DNA of 64,000 bases from Proales similis (taxonomy: Eukaryota > Rotifera > Eurotatoria > Ploima > Proalidae). The position numbers were made by a program, and so were the translations under genes. Within the stretch, counting starts at the first letter, position 1. Every line of letters begins with the position of its first letter. The DNA is taken from NCBI GenBank assembly GCA_019059635.1, contig JAGVRJ010000002.1, positions 1 to 64,000 of the forward strand, written 5' to 3'. Positions 10,129 to 21,891 of this stretch are shown in pieces. The notes under the pieces are model-generated. The model searched no databases. It was not told the DNA's origin and saw only the letters and a program-made list of their open reading frames with translations.

Positions 10129-12596
10129 ATGAATCAAGCAAAAAAAGAAAAATTTTTATCTCAGCATAAGAAAAGAGTTCCAATTGGAAAGCTTGTTGAC
10201 AAAGAAATTCAACAACTTTTGCCAAAATATGAAGAGGTATTTCTTAAATATTAATAGACACAAAGCATTTTCGAAATATCTAGATTAAATGGCTTAAGGT
10301 CACGACATCGGCTATCGAATTTTTTGCCGATCTTCCACTATCACAACGAACTTTAAAAGGTCTGAAAGAGTCGGGATATTTAAAGCCTACTGAAATTCAG
10401 AAAGAAACTATTGGAATAACGTTAAGAGGATACGATCTCTTGGGTGCTGCTCAAACAGGGAGTGGGAAAACTCTCGCTTTTATCCTTCCGGTAATTTTAT
10501 GAAAAAAATCTGTTATTTAGTTTTTAATTTATATATTCAGATACTTGAATGTTTGTTTCGCTTAAAATGGTCGAAATATGATGGTCTTGGATGTTTGGTC
10601 ATTACTCCGACAAGAGAGCTGGCATATCAGATTTTTGAAGTGCTGCGTAAAGTTGGGAAGTTTCACGACTTTTCAGCTGGGCTAGTCATAGGAGGAAAAG
10701 ATACTAAAACAGAGCATAAAGTGATAGATCAGGCAAATATTATAATTTGCACTCCAGGACGTTTACTTCAGCATATGGATGAGACCGCGACATTTCATTG
10801 TGACAACTTAAAAATTCTCGTTTTGGATGAAGCCGATAGAATATTAGACCTGGGATTTGAGAGAACAATGAATGCAATTCTCGAAAATTTACCCAAAACC
10901 CGACAGACTCTTCTTTTTTCAGCTACTCAAACAAGATCTGTTAAAGACCTTGCTCGGCTGAGTTTAAACAACCCAACTTATGTTTCGGTTCATGAACATG
11001 CCAACAAGAGTACCCCTACTAATCTGATTCAGAGTTATGTGATATGCGAGATTCATGAAAAACTATCTTTTCTATGGTCCTTCATAAGAAATCATATTAA
11101 CCAAAAAATGATCGTTTTTCTTCAAAGCTGTAAACAAGTCAAGTTTGTTTATGAAGCTTTTTCAAAGCTTCAAACTGGGATGACTTTACTTGCTATCTAT
11201 GGAACAATGAATCAAATGAGAAGAATGGATGTCTATGACAATTTTACCCGAAAACAGCACGCTGTTCTATTTGCAACAGATATAGCGGCTCGAGGTCTTG
11301 ACTTCCCGAGTGTGAACTGGGTCATTCAAGTAGATTGTCCCCCTGATGTCAATACTTACATACACCGTGTAGGCCGGACAGCTCGATACGAAAAAAACGG
11401 ACAGGCAATAATGGTACTGAGCTCTCATGAAGAAGAAGTTTTCTTGCAAGATCTAAAATCCAAAAAAATTCCCATATCTAAAATTGAGTAGGTTAACTGT
11501 CCAAGTTTGTAAGTGTTAAAATCGTTAACAATTCTTTCTTTTACAAGGGTCAATATGAAAAAAATTATAAATATCGAAAACAAGCTGCAATCACTTTGTG
11601 CTAGTGATTTAGAACTAAAAGAGTCAGCCAAAAGAGCCCTAATGGCATATATTAAGTCAATATTTTTGATGGGAAACAAAAATCTATTTAATATCCAAAA
11701 CATCGATATTCCTCGATTTTCAGCCTCTCTTGGTCTTGTTACGGCCCCTCGAATTCGATTTTTAGCGAAAAATAATGTTTCAAAAACTAAGCAAGAAAGC
11801 TTATCTAAAGAAAAAGATCATAGTGATAGTTCGGATCATAACAACAAGAATGATGCCGAAATAGATGGAGTGGAGGAAATGCGAAAAAATAAGTTTCAGC
11901 GAAAGAAGCTTCTACTGTTAAAAAAACGAGACGACCCAATAAATTTTGATTCAAATCAAGACAATGAGGCTGACGAGCTTTTTACAATTAAGCAGGTTTA
12001 TAACGCGAAGCTAGAGGAGAAAGAAGAGCAAGAAACAGTAAGTTTTTGGTTTATTCTATTTTATTCTATTTATGAGATTACCCTTATAATACGAAAATAA
12101 ATTAAGGAATTAACCGAATCAAATCGGCCCTCGTTTAAATTGAAAACTAAAGCAGCAGTTATAAAAAGTTTAAAGAAGAAAAATATCAAAGTTAACGAAA
12201 AGCTTAAGTTCGATGATGATGGAAACGTAGGCCATATTACTCTTATTCTTTTGCATAGTCTAACCAATTCTTTAGCCCATCTGGGATAATATTAATGCTG
12301 CGAGAGTCAAGCAAGAAGAACTAGATACAAATGAAATCGGCGGTGGAATAAATATTGAAGAATCGTTTCAAAAAATGCAAGCAGAGGACAAAATTGACAA
12401 GGAGTTATACAGGCAAAGGGTTAAAAGGATGCACAGAGAAAAGAAGCTCAAGGAAAAAGAACTCAGAAGAACTAAGAAAGCGAAGGTTAATACCTAGAAA
12501 AAATTTTTCAAACTATTTTATTTATTTTTTTTTTAGTTTAATCCTGATGAAACTACCGCTCTTAATCAGGACGAAAGCGAAGATACAGAATCATAA
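10129..12596 (+). CDS. DDX10: DDX10/Dbp4 DEAD-box RNA helicase
   Basis: Seven exons close in frame: 10129-10236, 10284-10490, 10541-11487, 11548-12037, 12107-12226, 12276-12485, 12537-12596, encoding ~713 aa. The helicase core shows Walker A (AQTGSGKT), PTRELA, TPGR, DEAD, SAT, ARGLD and HRVGRTAR. After the core come the DDX10-typical [11 protein letters not shown] segment and [16 protein letters not shown], then a charged lysine-rich tail with IGGGIN and [19 protein letters not shown]. Dbp4/DDX10 works in the nucleolus on early pre-rRNA processing of the small subunit, releasing snoRNAs. The protein is shorter than human DDX10 (875 aa), mainly in the acidic tail. Introns are 47-69 nt. An upstream ATG at 10112 opens an unrelated short frame, so 10129 was chosen. 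Confidence 0.92.
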
Positions 12597-12695
12597 TAAT
12601 ATTGAAGAAAAATAATAAAACCTTGGTTGAATAGTTCACACTTTATTCGACGACATTGTTTAAGTTTTTCTCCCAACTGGATAACTTTTTGAGTG

Positions 12696-13958
12696 TCAGT
12701 TTTTAATTATATATAGCTCTCGGTTTCCTCCTATTGCGAGGATAGTTTCGCTGTTTATATCAAAACTCTGAATGTCTGATGCGTTTTCATCAATAAGCCT
12801 TTTCCCATTTATATTTCTTTCTAACCACTCAGAGTTAACTTATAGATTGATAACTTTATCTTTACTTTGTCTTTTGGAATTATCAAACATTTTTTAAAAA
12901 ATTTACCCGGATTGTTTGTATTCCAGTACCAGATAGAACCATTTGTAGAGCAGGTAACAAGATTGTCACATGCCAAGGGATCAAAATTAAGTTCAGCTAT
13001 TGGTCCATTGCTTGGATGGGAAATGAGAAACGGTTCTTTGTGGTTTCTCACATCATAAACCAACACAAGCCCGGATGAATTTCCACAAGCTAAAATATGG
13101 GACTGAGTCGGATGAGCTGCAAGGGAAAGCAAAGGAGAGCACTCGTTTTCTCTAGAAAAGTTTGTCTTTATCTGCCAAAAGATAATCTCTAGCAAGCAAG
13201 CGCTTATACTTGAAAAGGCTCATTGTTGGACCATTTTTGTCTTTGACTCGTGTATCCCAAAACCGAACACGACCTAGTGAGTCACCGATAGCTACTTCGA
13301 ATTGTTTCACGTATAGAACGCAATTGAGCGTACAGAGTTGTTTATGACCTAAAAAAATATAGCACAAATTTTCAAATTTTATTATGATCCTACCTAGCTG
13401 TGATTTAATTCCATTTTCTGTTTGAATGATTTGAATACAACCATCCTCTGAGACAGAAACTAGTTCTTTTAGCCTCTGATTGAAATCAATACTGTTGAGA
13501 CGAGTTGAAGGCTCGTTCTCAAAATGTTTCAAAGATTTTATCTCCTTATCGTCAAGACTAAGAGTTAGAAATAGGTCATTTTGTATAAACCTAGTTCAAA
13601 CTTGGTTATGTAGTTCAAATCTTAGAAAGTAGATGCTTCCTTGGTCCGTTGAAACAAATAGCTCTGACTCATCCTTAACTACAATGTCAGATACAGCACC
13701 ATCTAATTCTTGGGTTTGAATCAGTAAAGATGGTTGAAAATCTTCTAAATTAGTATCAACCCTCCAAAAGGTTAATGATGCCTTTTTACATGGCATTTAA
13801 AATAAGATGGTAAAAAATATATCAGAATAATAACTTCTTACTGTTTCTTCCCCTGACCCGATTGTAAAAATATCTGTTTTGCTGGTCTTACTATTAGACA
13901 GCCACCTGATTTTGCTTGGATTGAAGTCAAGAACAGTTTTGTGAGTATCTTTTAACAT
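12696..13958 (-). CDS. NUP43: Nucleoporin NUP43
   Basis: A WD40 propeller protein in about six short exons: 13958-13842, 13781-13602, ~13544-13394, 13348-~13207, ~13164-12907, 12838-12696. Segments that match NUP43 are the N-terminal KIRWLSNSKTSKTDIFTIGSG, the blade VSVSEDGCIQI, the RVRFWDTR blade and, most clearly, AHPTQSHILACGNSSGLV, followed by LVTCSTNGSIWYWN. NUP43 is part of the Y-shaped Nup107-160 scaffold of the nuclear pore and goes to kinetochores in mitosis. The junction between the fourth and fifth exons is the least certain: it needs a weak GTCCAA donor to keep frame. Other WD40 proteins are less likely given the order of blades. Confidence 0.8.
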
Positions 13959-14310
13959 TTTCTTTAATAGTATGCTATGAGCCTGCTTTTAAAATCATTC
14001 TTGCCAATTTGCTTATATATTGGAAAATCTCACGTCTAAATAAGCTTCACATTCACCTTTAGTTTTTTTTTTAACTAAAACTAAGCGGCTTTTAAATTAT
14101 CTCTGATCAAACCAAACTATTTTAGACAACAACCAAATAAAAAAGATTTTCCAAAAGTAGATCGAAATAATAATCTTATCGCTACCTTCAACCATAAAGT
14201 TTATAGAAAATCATCATGACCTGCACTTTTTTCGATAAAATTTTGATGAATAATCTGAGCATATAAAAACATGCGACGTTGGCTGAAATAGTTACATAAA
14301 ACGTTTTTAA
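13959..14310. promoter_or_regulatory. NUP43/DHDH divergent spacer
   Basis: A 352-bp AT-rich gap lies between outward-facing starts and presumably carries both promoters. A TATAAAA stands at 14262-14268, about 45 bases before the DHDH start. Nothing else is recognisable. Confidence 0.45.
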
Positions 14311-15428
14311 ATGATGAATGAGCAAACTTTAAACTGGGGAATAGTCTCGGCTGGACTTATTTCTTATGATTTTTGTGTAGCACTCCAAAGTCTCGATCGA
14401 GAAAAACACAAGATAATAGCAGTCGCTGCTCAAAATTACGAAAGAGCTAATCAATTTTCTTCTCAATTTGGAATAGCCAAAAGCTATGGTTCGTATAATG
14501 AATTGTTTCAAGACAAAGAAATCAACATTGTTTATATTGGTAATATAAACTCATTACACAAGGAAGTTTGTTTAAAGGCTATTGACGCCAATAAAAATAT
14601 ACTGTGTGAAAAGCCCATGACTTTAAATGCTAAAGAACAAGAAGAAGTTTTACAAGCAGCCAAAACTAAGGGAGTTTTTTTTATGGAAGGATTGTGGACT
14701 CGCTTTTTTCCAATTATCAATCATTTGAGAAATCAACTTGATTTGGCAACGATTGGAGAAACTAGAGTTTTTAGCAGCTTTTTTTATGTACCCATTAAAG
14801 ATGTAGAGCGGATAAGAAACAAAAGTCTCGGCGGCGGAGCAATTATTGATATTGGAATTTATCCTATTCAACTTGCATGCTTAGTCTTCAACCATGAAAA
14901 GCCAATTAAGATCTCGGCTGTTGGACATCTCATGGAATCATCGAACCTTGAAGAAATGTGTACTATAACTCTTCTATATTCAGGTAATAGAATGGCTGTA
15001 ATAACAATATCCACAAATTGCGCTATGTTTGCCCCAACTTTTATTGCCGGAGAAAAAGGAATAATTCAAGTTAGACTAAATCATGTTGTCAAAAATTAAT
15101 TTCTCCCGATTTACAAAACTAGATTCCTGAGTATTCGTGGTCACCAACTCAGCTCATTTTACCGAACGGCCAAAAACTGGTTGAGACGATTCCTGATGGG
15201 CCAAAAACAAATTACAATAATGGTATGGGAATGGCCTATGAAGCAGAAGCCGTAAGAGAAGCTATCGCGGAAGGTATTAAAACGCATGTAAAATGTTTTT
15301 TTTGAAAATCATAATAAAAATTTGAAGGGAAGCTTGAGCATCCTTGGGCTACACATGATCATTCTCGTCTAATAATGAGTATAATGGACGAAGCACGACG
15401 TCAGCTCGGGAGTGAAATATTTGAATAG
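14311..15428 (+). CDS. DHDH: Dihydrodiol dehydrogenase-like oxidoreductase
   Basis: Three exons close in frame (14311-15069, 15123-15273, 15328-15428) for 336 aa; human DHDH is 334. It is a Gfo/Idh/MocA-fold enzyme: N-terminal Rossmann strand-turn (WGIVSAGLISYDF), the conserved CEKPM lysine-proline motif that positions NAD(P), MEGLWTRFFP, and GGGAIIDIGIYP with the catalytic-region aspartate. The C-terminal GMAYEAEAVREAI closes the sheet. DHDH uses NADP to oxidise trans-dihydrodiols and D-xylose in the cytosol. The first two exons join at IIQ|IPEYSW, as expected for the family. Which substrate the protein uses here cannot be read from sequence. Confidence 0.88.
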
Positions 15429-15720
15429 AATTTTAACCTCTATATCCAAAACTCGACCACTTTACCTTTGGCTGATTTAGTCTCATGAGATGAACTGTCA
15501 TTCTTAAAAATACTTAGATTCCTTTTTAGAAATTTAGATTGAATAAATTTTAGCTTTAGAAAAGCATCTTTGATTAAGGAATATTTTTGTCGTATGACCC
15601 AGATATTTTTAAAGTCTTATTTATATGCCGTGCTTGATATTAGGCACAAGAACAATTTTTGAACAATGAGCACATCTTCAGTTTCTATGATTTCTATAAA
15701 TTTTAAAATCTTTAGAAAAG

Positions 15721-18700
15721 ATGATAATTATCAGCATTTTATTTGCTTTTGCAATAAGCCAATCCGCGTCAAAATATAGGTTCCAAAAAGCAAACTCTTC
15801 CTCGGAGCAGATCACCAGCCGAATATTTTCACCGATGTTCAAAAAAAATTGCGATGGAATGCCATGTCAAGTAACTTGATTTCTCAACTGGAAAATCACT
15901 TTAATTCGAGCTTAAGGAACCAAAACAATTTTAAAGAATGGCCTATGCTTCGCCGAACTGGAAGGCTATAGATGTTTGTGCTTTATGGGATATTCAGGGG
16001 TTGATTGTGATATCAAATTGGAAAGCACCAGTTGTAAATCTATTAACTGTCAGGTAAAATAACATAGATAAACTGGCTAATAAAATAATTGAAAATGATT
16101 GTTTTGTCAGAATAAGGCTGAGTGTGCTCTCAATGATAATGGGCAAGAAGAATGCTTCTGTTCATTATTTTACACTGGTCAATTTTGTGAAAATCTAATT
16201 AGTAATTTTGTAACTAAGTATCAAAAATTTATCGAATTAATCAACTTTTTTTAATAGGTCCAAGACAAATAATGAATGTAAACTAAAAATCTTGTAATCT
16301 CAAGTTAAAAACCATCAAACTAAGATGAGTTTGAACAAGATGAAACTGAATGGGAAGGACACTCTGGCTTACCTTAAGCTAGCGCTTGAATTTTTGAGAG
16401 ATATAATGCAAAGCAGTATATTAGAAACTGATAAAAAAATCAAGCACTTTGAAATAGTCGTATTTTTGCTTTTGAAGATTAAAAGCCTACAAAATACAGT
16501 TAAGAAAGTAACTACCAAATTATCGAATTTTTTATTTGAAATTTTAAAGGAATTCAAAACTTAATATTAATATAAATTTTTTAATTTAGAAAGAAGAGGC
16601 AGACCTTTTCCTCACAGTCACCGAACAGCTTCTTCAAGAATTAAATTCCTACAAATTTGATCAATTAAAATCGAAGTAATTTTTCATTTTTATTTATATA
16701 TAAAATTGATTTTCCATTTTTTCTCTAGTGTTACTCAATTAATTGACCAATATTCTTCGGAATCGATTGAAATTGAGGATTATGCAATGAAAACAGAAAA
16801 TTTCAACTTGCTCAGTTTTGCTTTGCATTCGAATAATTCCGAGTTAAGTATCAATGGAATTCACATCAGTAAGAAAAGCATGAAAATAAATCAACCTTAA
16901 CCTAAACCTAACTTAAAAGATAAAACAAATTCATCAGTTATTATGACGGAAACGAATGTTCAAGATCAGAGCAGGTCCCAAGCGATCCTTAATTTTTCCG
17001 TTCTGCATGATTTTGATAAAAAAGGTATTCTTGAGGGTATATTACTTTTTACTATATTGAAAACCTTGGTAAATATCCCAAGATATCAGAATTACTTTTG
17101 CGGTCATCAGAAATACAACTTTTTTTGGATCTGGAAGCTCGCAACTATACTTGTCAGCAAATAATTGCGATTTTTTTTCTGAGGCACAAATAGTTTCACC
17201 AGTAATATCAGTCAGTTCTAACAAAAAGATAGGAAGAGAAGAAAGCCTTCTTAAAACGAAATTTTCAATTATTCCGGTAAGAAAGTTTATTCTTCAAAGG
17301 TTTTACTCTTAAATTTATTCAAAAATGCATTTATCCATATTTGAATTAATTTGGCTAGAATGCTGTTGAATGCATTAAACGAAATTTGAAAAGAGCAAGC
17401 TTCAAGTGCGTATTTTGGGATTATACCGGAACCTACTGGAACTCTAGCGGCTGCTCAGATGTTCCAATTCTTTCAAACATTTCTTTTGAATGTCAATGCA
17501 ATCATATGACAAGTTTTGCAATTTTGATGGTGTGGAAATTTAAAAAGTTAATCGTGATAGAAATAATTAAGCAATTTTTTTAGAGCATGAACGATTATAA
17601 ACATGATTGCAGATTATGCGATAGCTTACTTAGTATAACTAGTTTCATCGGAACCTCGATAAGCATATTAGGACTTTGTTTTACTTTAGCAGTCTTTATA
17701 TTCGACTTTATTAGGTAAATCAATTTGAGAAGTAATTCCTACTAACTAATTCACTAAAAGCCTTGACCAAATTAAGGAAATTCAAAAAACAAGGATTTTT
17801 CATTCACAATTTTATGTTTGACTATTATATTTTGGAGCTGATTAGCCTCTGCTTTTCATTACTGCTAATGAATATTTCTTATATTATATTGGGTGCAGGG
17901 AGATGGTCAGAGCAGAGCATAAGTTGTTCACTAGCAGGCATTGGACTTCATTTCTGTACTTTGCTATCTTTCGGATGGATGCTATCGTTTGGTTTATTGC
18001 AATACTTAACGTTTAATCGGATTCTCACCTTTATAAAATACTTTTATCTTAAATCTCTGTGCTTTACATTAGGTAAAAAATTTGTATTTTTTTTTCTTCT
18101 CGCACGTCTTCTTTTTAAAATACCAAGTATTTGCTTTAATTCCTACAATAACTAATATATCAATTAATTGGAAACTTTACAAATTTGAGAAAAATCGGTA
18201 AGTTTAAAAATCATTTGCGTGTTTAGTGTAATTAATTCTAATTAAAAAAAATAATTTGAATAAAAATTTTAGTTGCTGGTTAAGTGGATCATCTCAAACG
18301 TTTAGTGTTATACTGCCGATAACAAGCGTTATCATTTTCAACACAATATTATTTTTACTTGTTATTAAACGACAATGCACAGGAGGTTCGCAAAAAAATA
18401 TGATAAAAAAAGGGGATATTAATAGACAAGTTATTATAATAGCAACAACTTTTGTGAATATGGGTATTTCGTGGTCTTTAGGCTTAGTATTGATAATACC
18501 CATGGAAGAAATTCCTAAAACTATTATATCTTTTGTGTTTTGTTTTTTTAATTCTTTACAAGGATTTTTAATTTTTTCTGTGTATAACATTATTTCGAAA
18601 ACAAGACGGAAATATCTTAGAAACGCTGTAGTAAATAACCTAAAAAATTTGGGAAAATCTAAATCGACGACGACTTCGATTCATTTCAGAAGAACAACCT

Positions 18701-18732
18701 CGTCTAATAATACAGCAGATTCAATTAGATAA
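15721..18732 (+). CDS. Adhesion-family GPCR with EGF-like domains
   Basis: A multi-exon gene with all parts of an adhesion GPCR. The start gives a signal peptide (MIIISILFAFAISQSAS). Two EGF-like stretches follow: CDGMPC joined to NGLC..YRCLCFMGYSGVDC, and a second ending CFCSLFYTGQFCEN. A helical GAIN-like region spans ~16.3-17.3 kb. The GPS is read at 17405-17530 (CVFWDY, SSGC, CQCNHMTSFAILM). TM1 is in 17586-17715, TM2-3 around 17835-18015 (CTLLSFGWMLSFGLLQYL), and TM5-7 in 18273-18732 ending with FNSLQGFLIFSVYN. Such receptors self-cleave at the GPS and signal through a tethered agonist. Here the cleavage triplet is H-M-T (usual H-L/M-S/T). Exon borders in the EGF and TM3-4 parts are not all resolved. 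Subfamily is not assignable. Confidence 0.82.
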
Positions 18733-18984
18733 CATTGAACTGAGTTTTTGATCATTTTTCCTTTTTAGAATTTATTTCCAGTAAAAATCGATATCATGAT
18801 CTCTTTTTATGACTATATTTCTATTCCAACAGCGTGCGATTGGGGGGATTTTAATTTATGCTTGGTTTGAACGTGCATATGTTTGTTCATTGAAGCATCT
18901 ACTGCACTGCTGGCTGCATGTACTTAGTGTTTTATTTTACTCTTTTTCTTATAGTTCTTGCTTTGCATGATACTGCAATAACTC

Positions 18985-21381
18985 ATGGCTGATCGAAGAA
19001 GACTCAAAGGTAAAATAGCCGATGTGGAACAAAAATTCAATCAAATCAACTCATTAAATATTGATACTCGCAGGAGAAATAGATAGAACACTTAAGAAAG
19101 TGAATGAAGGCGTTGAAGCTTTTGATGATATTTGGCAAAGGCTGTTGATTGTTTCGAAAGCTCAAGTTCATACCTCTACAAATGCTAACCAACGAGAAAA
19201 ATATGAAGGAGAACTAAAAAAAGAAATAAAAAAGCTACAGAGACTTCGAGAGCAAATAAAAGCCTGGCAAAGCTCAAATGAGATTAACGATAAAAAACCT
19301 CTGAACGAAGCAAGGAAACAAATTGAGCAGGTATTAAAATCGACGCTTATCCATTTCCAGATTTCATTTAACAAATTCTTAGCAAATGGAATTATTCAAA
19401 GCAATTGAGAGAGCGGATGCACTGACAGATTTAGATGCCGTAATTGGAAATGATGGTGAAGGACATTCTCGTCGTTCAACAGATGACCCTAATGAAAGAG
19501 AAAAAGAAGAACTTTGTGATTGGATTGAGCAATCGAATTCGAAACTGAATGCCCAACTAGAAGACTTAGAGACAAAACTCGATGATTTAAACTCAGGCAG
19601 TAATAAAAAGAAAAAGGCTGATCGGGAGGTAATGTTCTACAAATTTAAAATCTTTCAAGATAAAGTAACATGACTGTAATGTTTGGTTCTAGAAAATCGA
19701 CATGGCCAGGCAGCGAATTGAAACGAGTAAACGTTACGTTTGTAGACTGGAAAAAATCGCAAGCCTCATCAGGCGTGATGTGCTCAATGTCAAGAATATC
19801 TTACAAATTAAAGATGACGTTGAATTCTACATCGATAACAATGACAAAGCCGACTTTTTAGAGAATATGGACGACATATTTGCTGAGTTTGACCTTGATG
19901 CTTACTCAGATGATGAACATGATGATAATGCGGACAATGAAGATGCTGATGAAAACGATGGCGAAGGTGATATAATCTCTGAAAACGAGAATGATAGAGA
20001 GGCTGATGCATCGTACACTGATGATAAGGAAAATGATGATGAGGAGATATTGTCAGAAAAAGATCAGGACTCAGAAGAAGCCCAATTACAATCAGCAACA
20101 GAGCATAATTTAATTACTCTAAAAAACCAAAGGCCTTCAAGGGAATTAACTTCTACAGAAGGCTTGACAAACGCAGAAAGTGAAAATGAAGGTAGAAGGA
20201 GACATAAATCGGCAGACATTGGCCCACCACCCAGTTCTGATTTGCTTCGCAAAAGATCAGATTCGGGGGACAATAGTAAACTTGAAACAAACACCCCTGA
20301 TCTATTAATTAAAAACGAGGCTATACAAACACCATTTGCCACAGTCATTGCTGGAAATCAAGGACCAAGTCTTTCTTTCAGTGCTGCACTTCTTAATCAA
20401 CAAAAACCAGATTTAAAGGATGAAGAGGATGATGAAAATAACTCTAAAGCAAAAGAAGTTTCCATTGAAGAATTACAAGATGAACCACAAATAAGAAACA
20501 ATGAGGATGAAATTCAAAATAATCAACTTGCTAATTTACAATCATCTGACTTGTCTCCTCATATTGCCAATCTAATATCAGTTCTTCAGCAACAAAGATT
20601 ATCTGCCCAGGACACCAGTACTTTAGATGCTGCGCTATCTCTTTTACAACAGAACAAACAACAAATTTCTATTCCTAACGCTCTATCAATGATTCAACAA
20701 CTTCAAACTTCATCAAATTTAAACCTTTTACTTAACCAAGGCTCAGTGTCACAAAATATCCAGCAGCAATCACCACAGAGCCAAAAAATAATTCCGTTAA
20801 CTCAAATGAATCAAACAAATCAAGAAACGTTTATTCAACCAATACTAGGCGTTGCACCTTTAGGGAAAACCCCCTTAAATAAAGAACAAATGCACCAGCT
20901 AAATATTTTAGAAGGAGCTCTTAAAAAACTTCCACAACCATCTGATACTGAAAGACTGAGACAATATTTACCCCGAATGCCAATCCAAGTTCCTCATTAT
21001 TATCCTAATTCAGCTCCACAGGGCCATGATTCTATTGATTTCCTTTGCAAACTTAGCTCTGAGACTTTGTTTTTCATGTTTTATTACATGGAAGGAACAA
21101 AAGCTCAATTTATGGCTGCACAAGCGCTTAAAAAGCAGTCCTGGCGATTTCACACTCGATTCATGATGTGGTTTCAGCGCTACGAAGAACCCAAAGTAAT
21201 AACTGATGAATATGAAATGGTAATTAAGAAAATGAAAAGCAAGCTCAATTAAAAATTAAAATTTCCAACTTAGGGGACCTACGTGCTTTTCGATTTCGAA
21301 AAATGGACTCAAAGGAAGCGGGAAGGATTTACATTTGAATACAAATATTTGGAAGACCGTGACCTGAATAATTACTTTTAG
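18985..21381 (+). CDS. CNOT3: CCR4-NOT subunit CNOT3
   Basis: Five exons close in frame (18985-19009, 19074-19330, 19383-19628, 19693-21219, 21274-21381) for ~720 aa; human CNOT3 has 753. The N-terminal coiled-coil Not3 domain begins [18 protein letters not shown] and includes [12 protein letters not shown] and [10 protein letters not shown]. The centre is a long low-complexity acidic and Q/N/S-rich stretch (roughly residues 235-560). The C-terminal NOT box is highly conserved ([20 protein letters not shown], then [15 protein letters not shown] and [13 protein letters not shown]). CNOT3 pairs with CNOT2 on CNOT1 in the cytoplasmic deadenylase that shortens mRNA poly(A). About 12 extra residues ([12 protein letters not shown]) interrupt the otherwise conserved first helix pair. 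Confidence 0.95.
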
Positions 21382-21891
21382 ATATTTTCTTAATTTAAAA
21401 GATTTTAAGTTAGTGGCACTAAATCTACCTTTAACAGTACCGCTTATTTGCGAGCTATAGCATTCAATGTAAATTAGTACGCAACCTATTTATTTGAGAC
21501 GAATTCTTAAGAAGAATGAAAACTCAACATAACTGATTTACTTTTTCAATCGAGCCTCACTCACTTTATTCCACCTTGGTTTTTCCATTCTTATTGAAAC
21601 CTATATAGAAATACGACATATTCGCATATCTTTTGACTTGATTATCCGTATAAGAAGTTTGATCAGTTTAAGTCCCAAAGAAAAATTGATGAATTAACAA
21701 GACAAAAAACATTTTTCACTCATAACTAATATTTTTGAGTAAAAATTTTAATTGATGAGTTTATTTAATTTCGGGTTTCTATTAAATTAAGACCTCAACT
21801 TAAAAGCTTGAATTTTACTCTTATACAGGGTTTATATACAGGTTTTTATGAGCTTTAGGTTAATTTAAACCTATCATATAGCCTTAACTAA
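21382..21891. other. Intergenic, convergent 3' ends
   Basis: This 510-bp AT-rich gap lies between the CNOT3 stop and the stop of the minus-strand 351-aa gene. It should hold two 3' UTRs. I see no gene or repeat in it. Confidence 0.5.
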
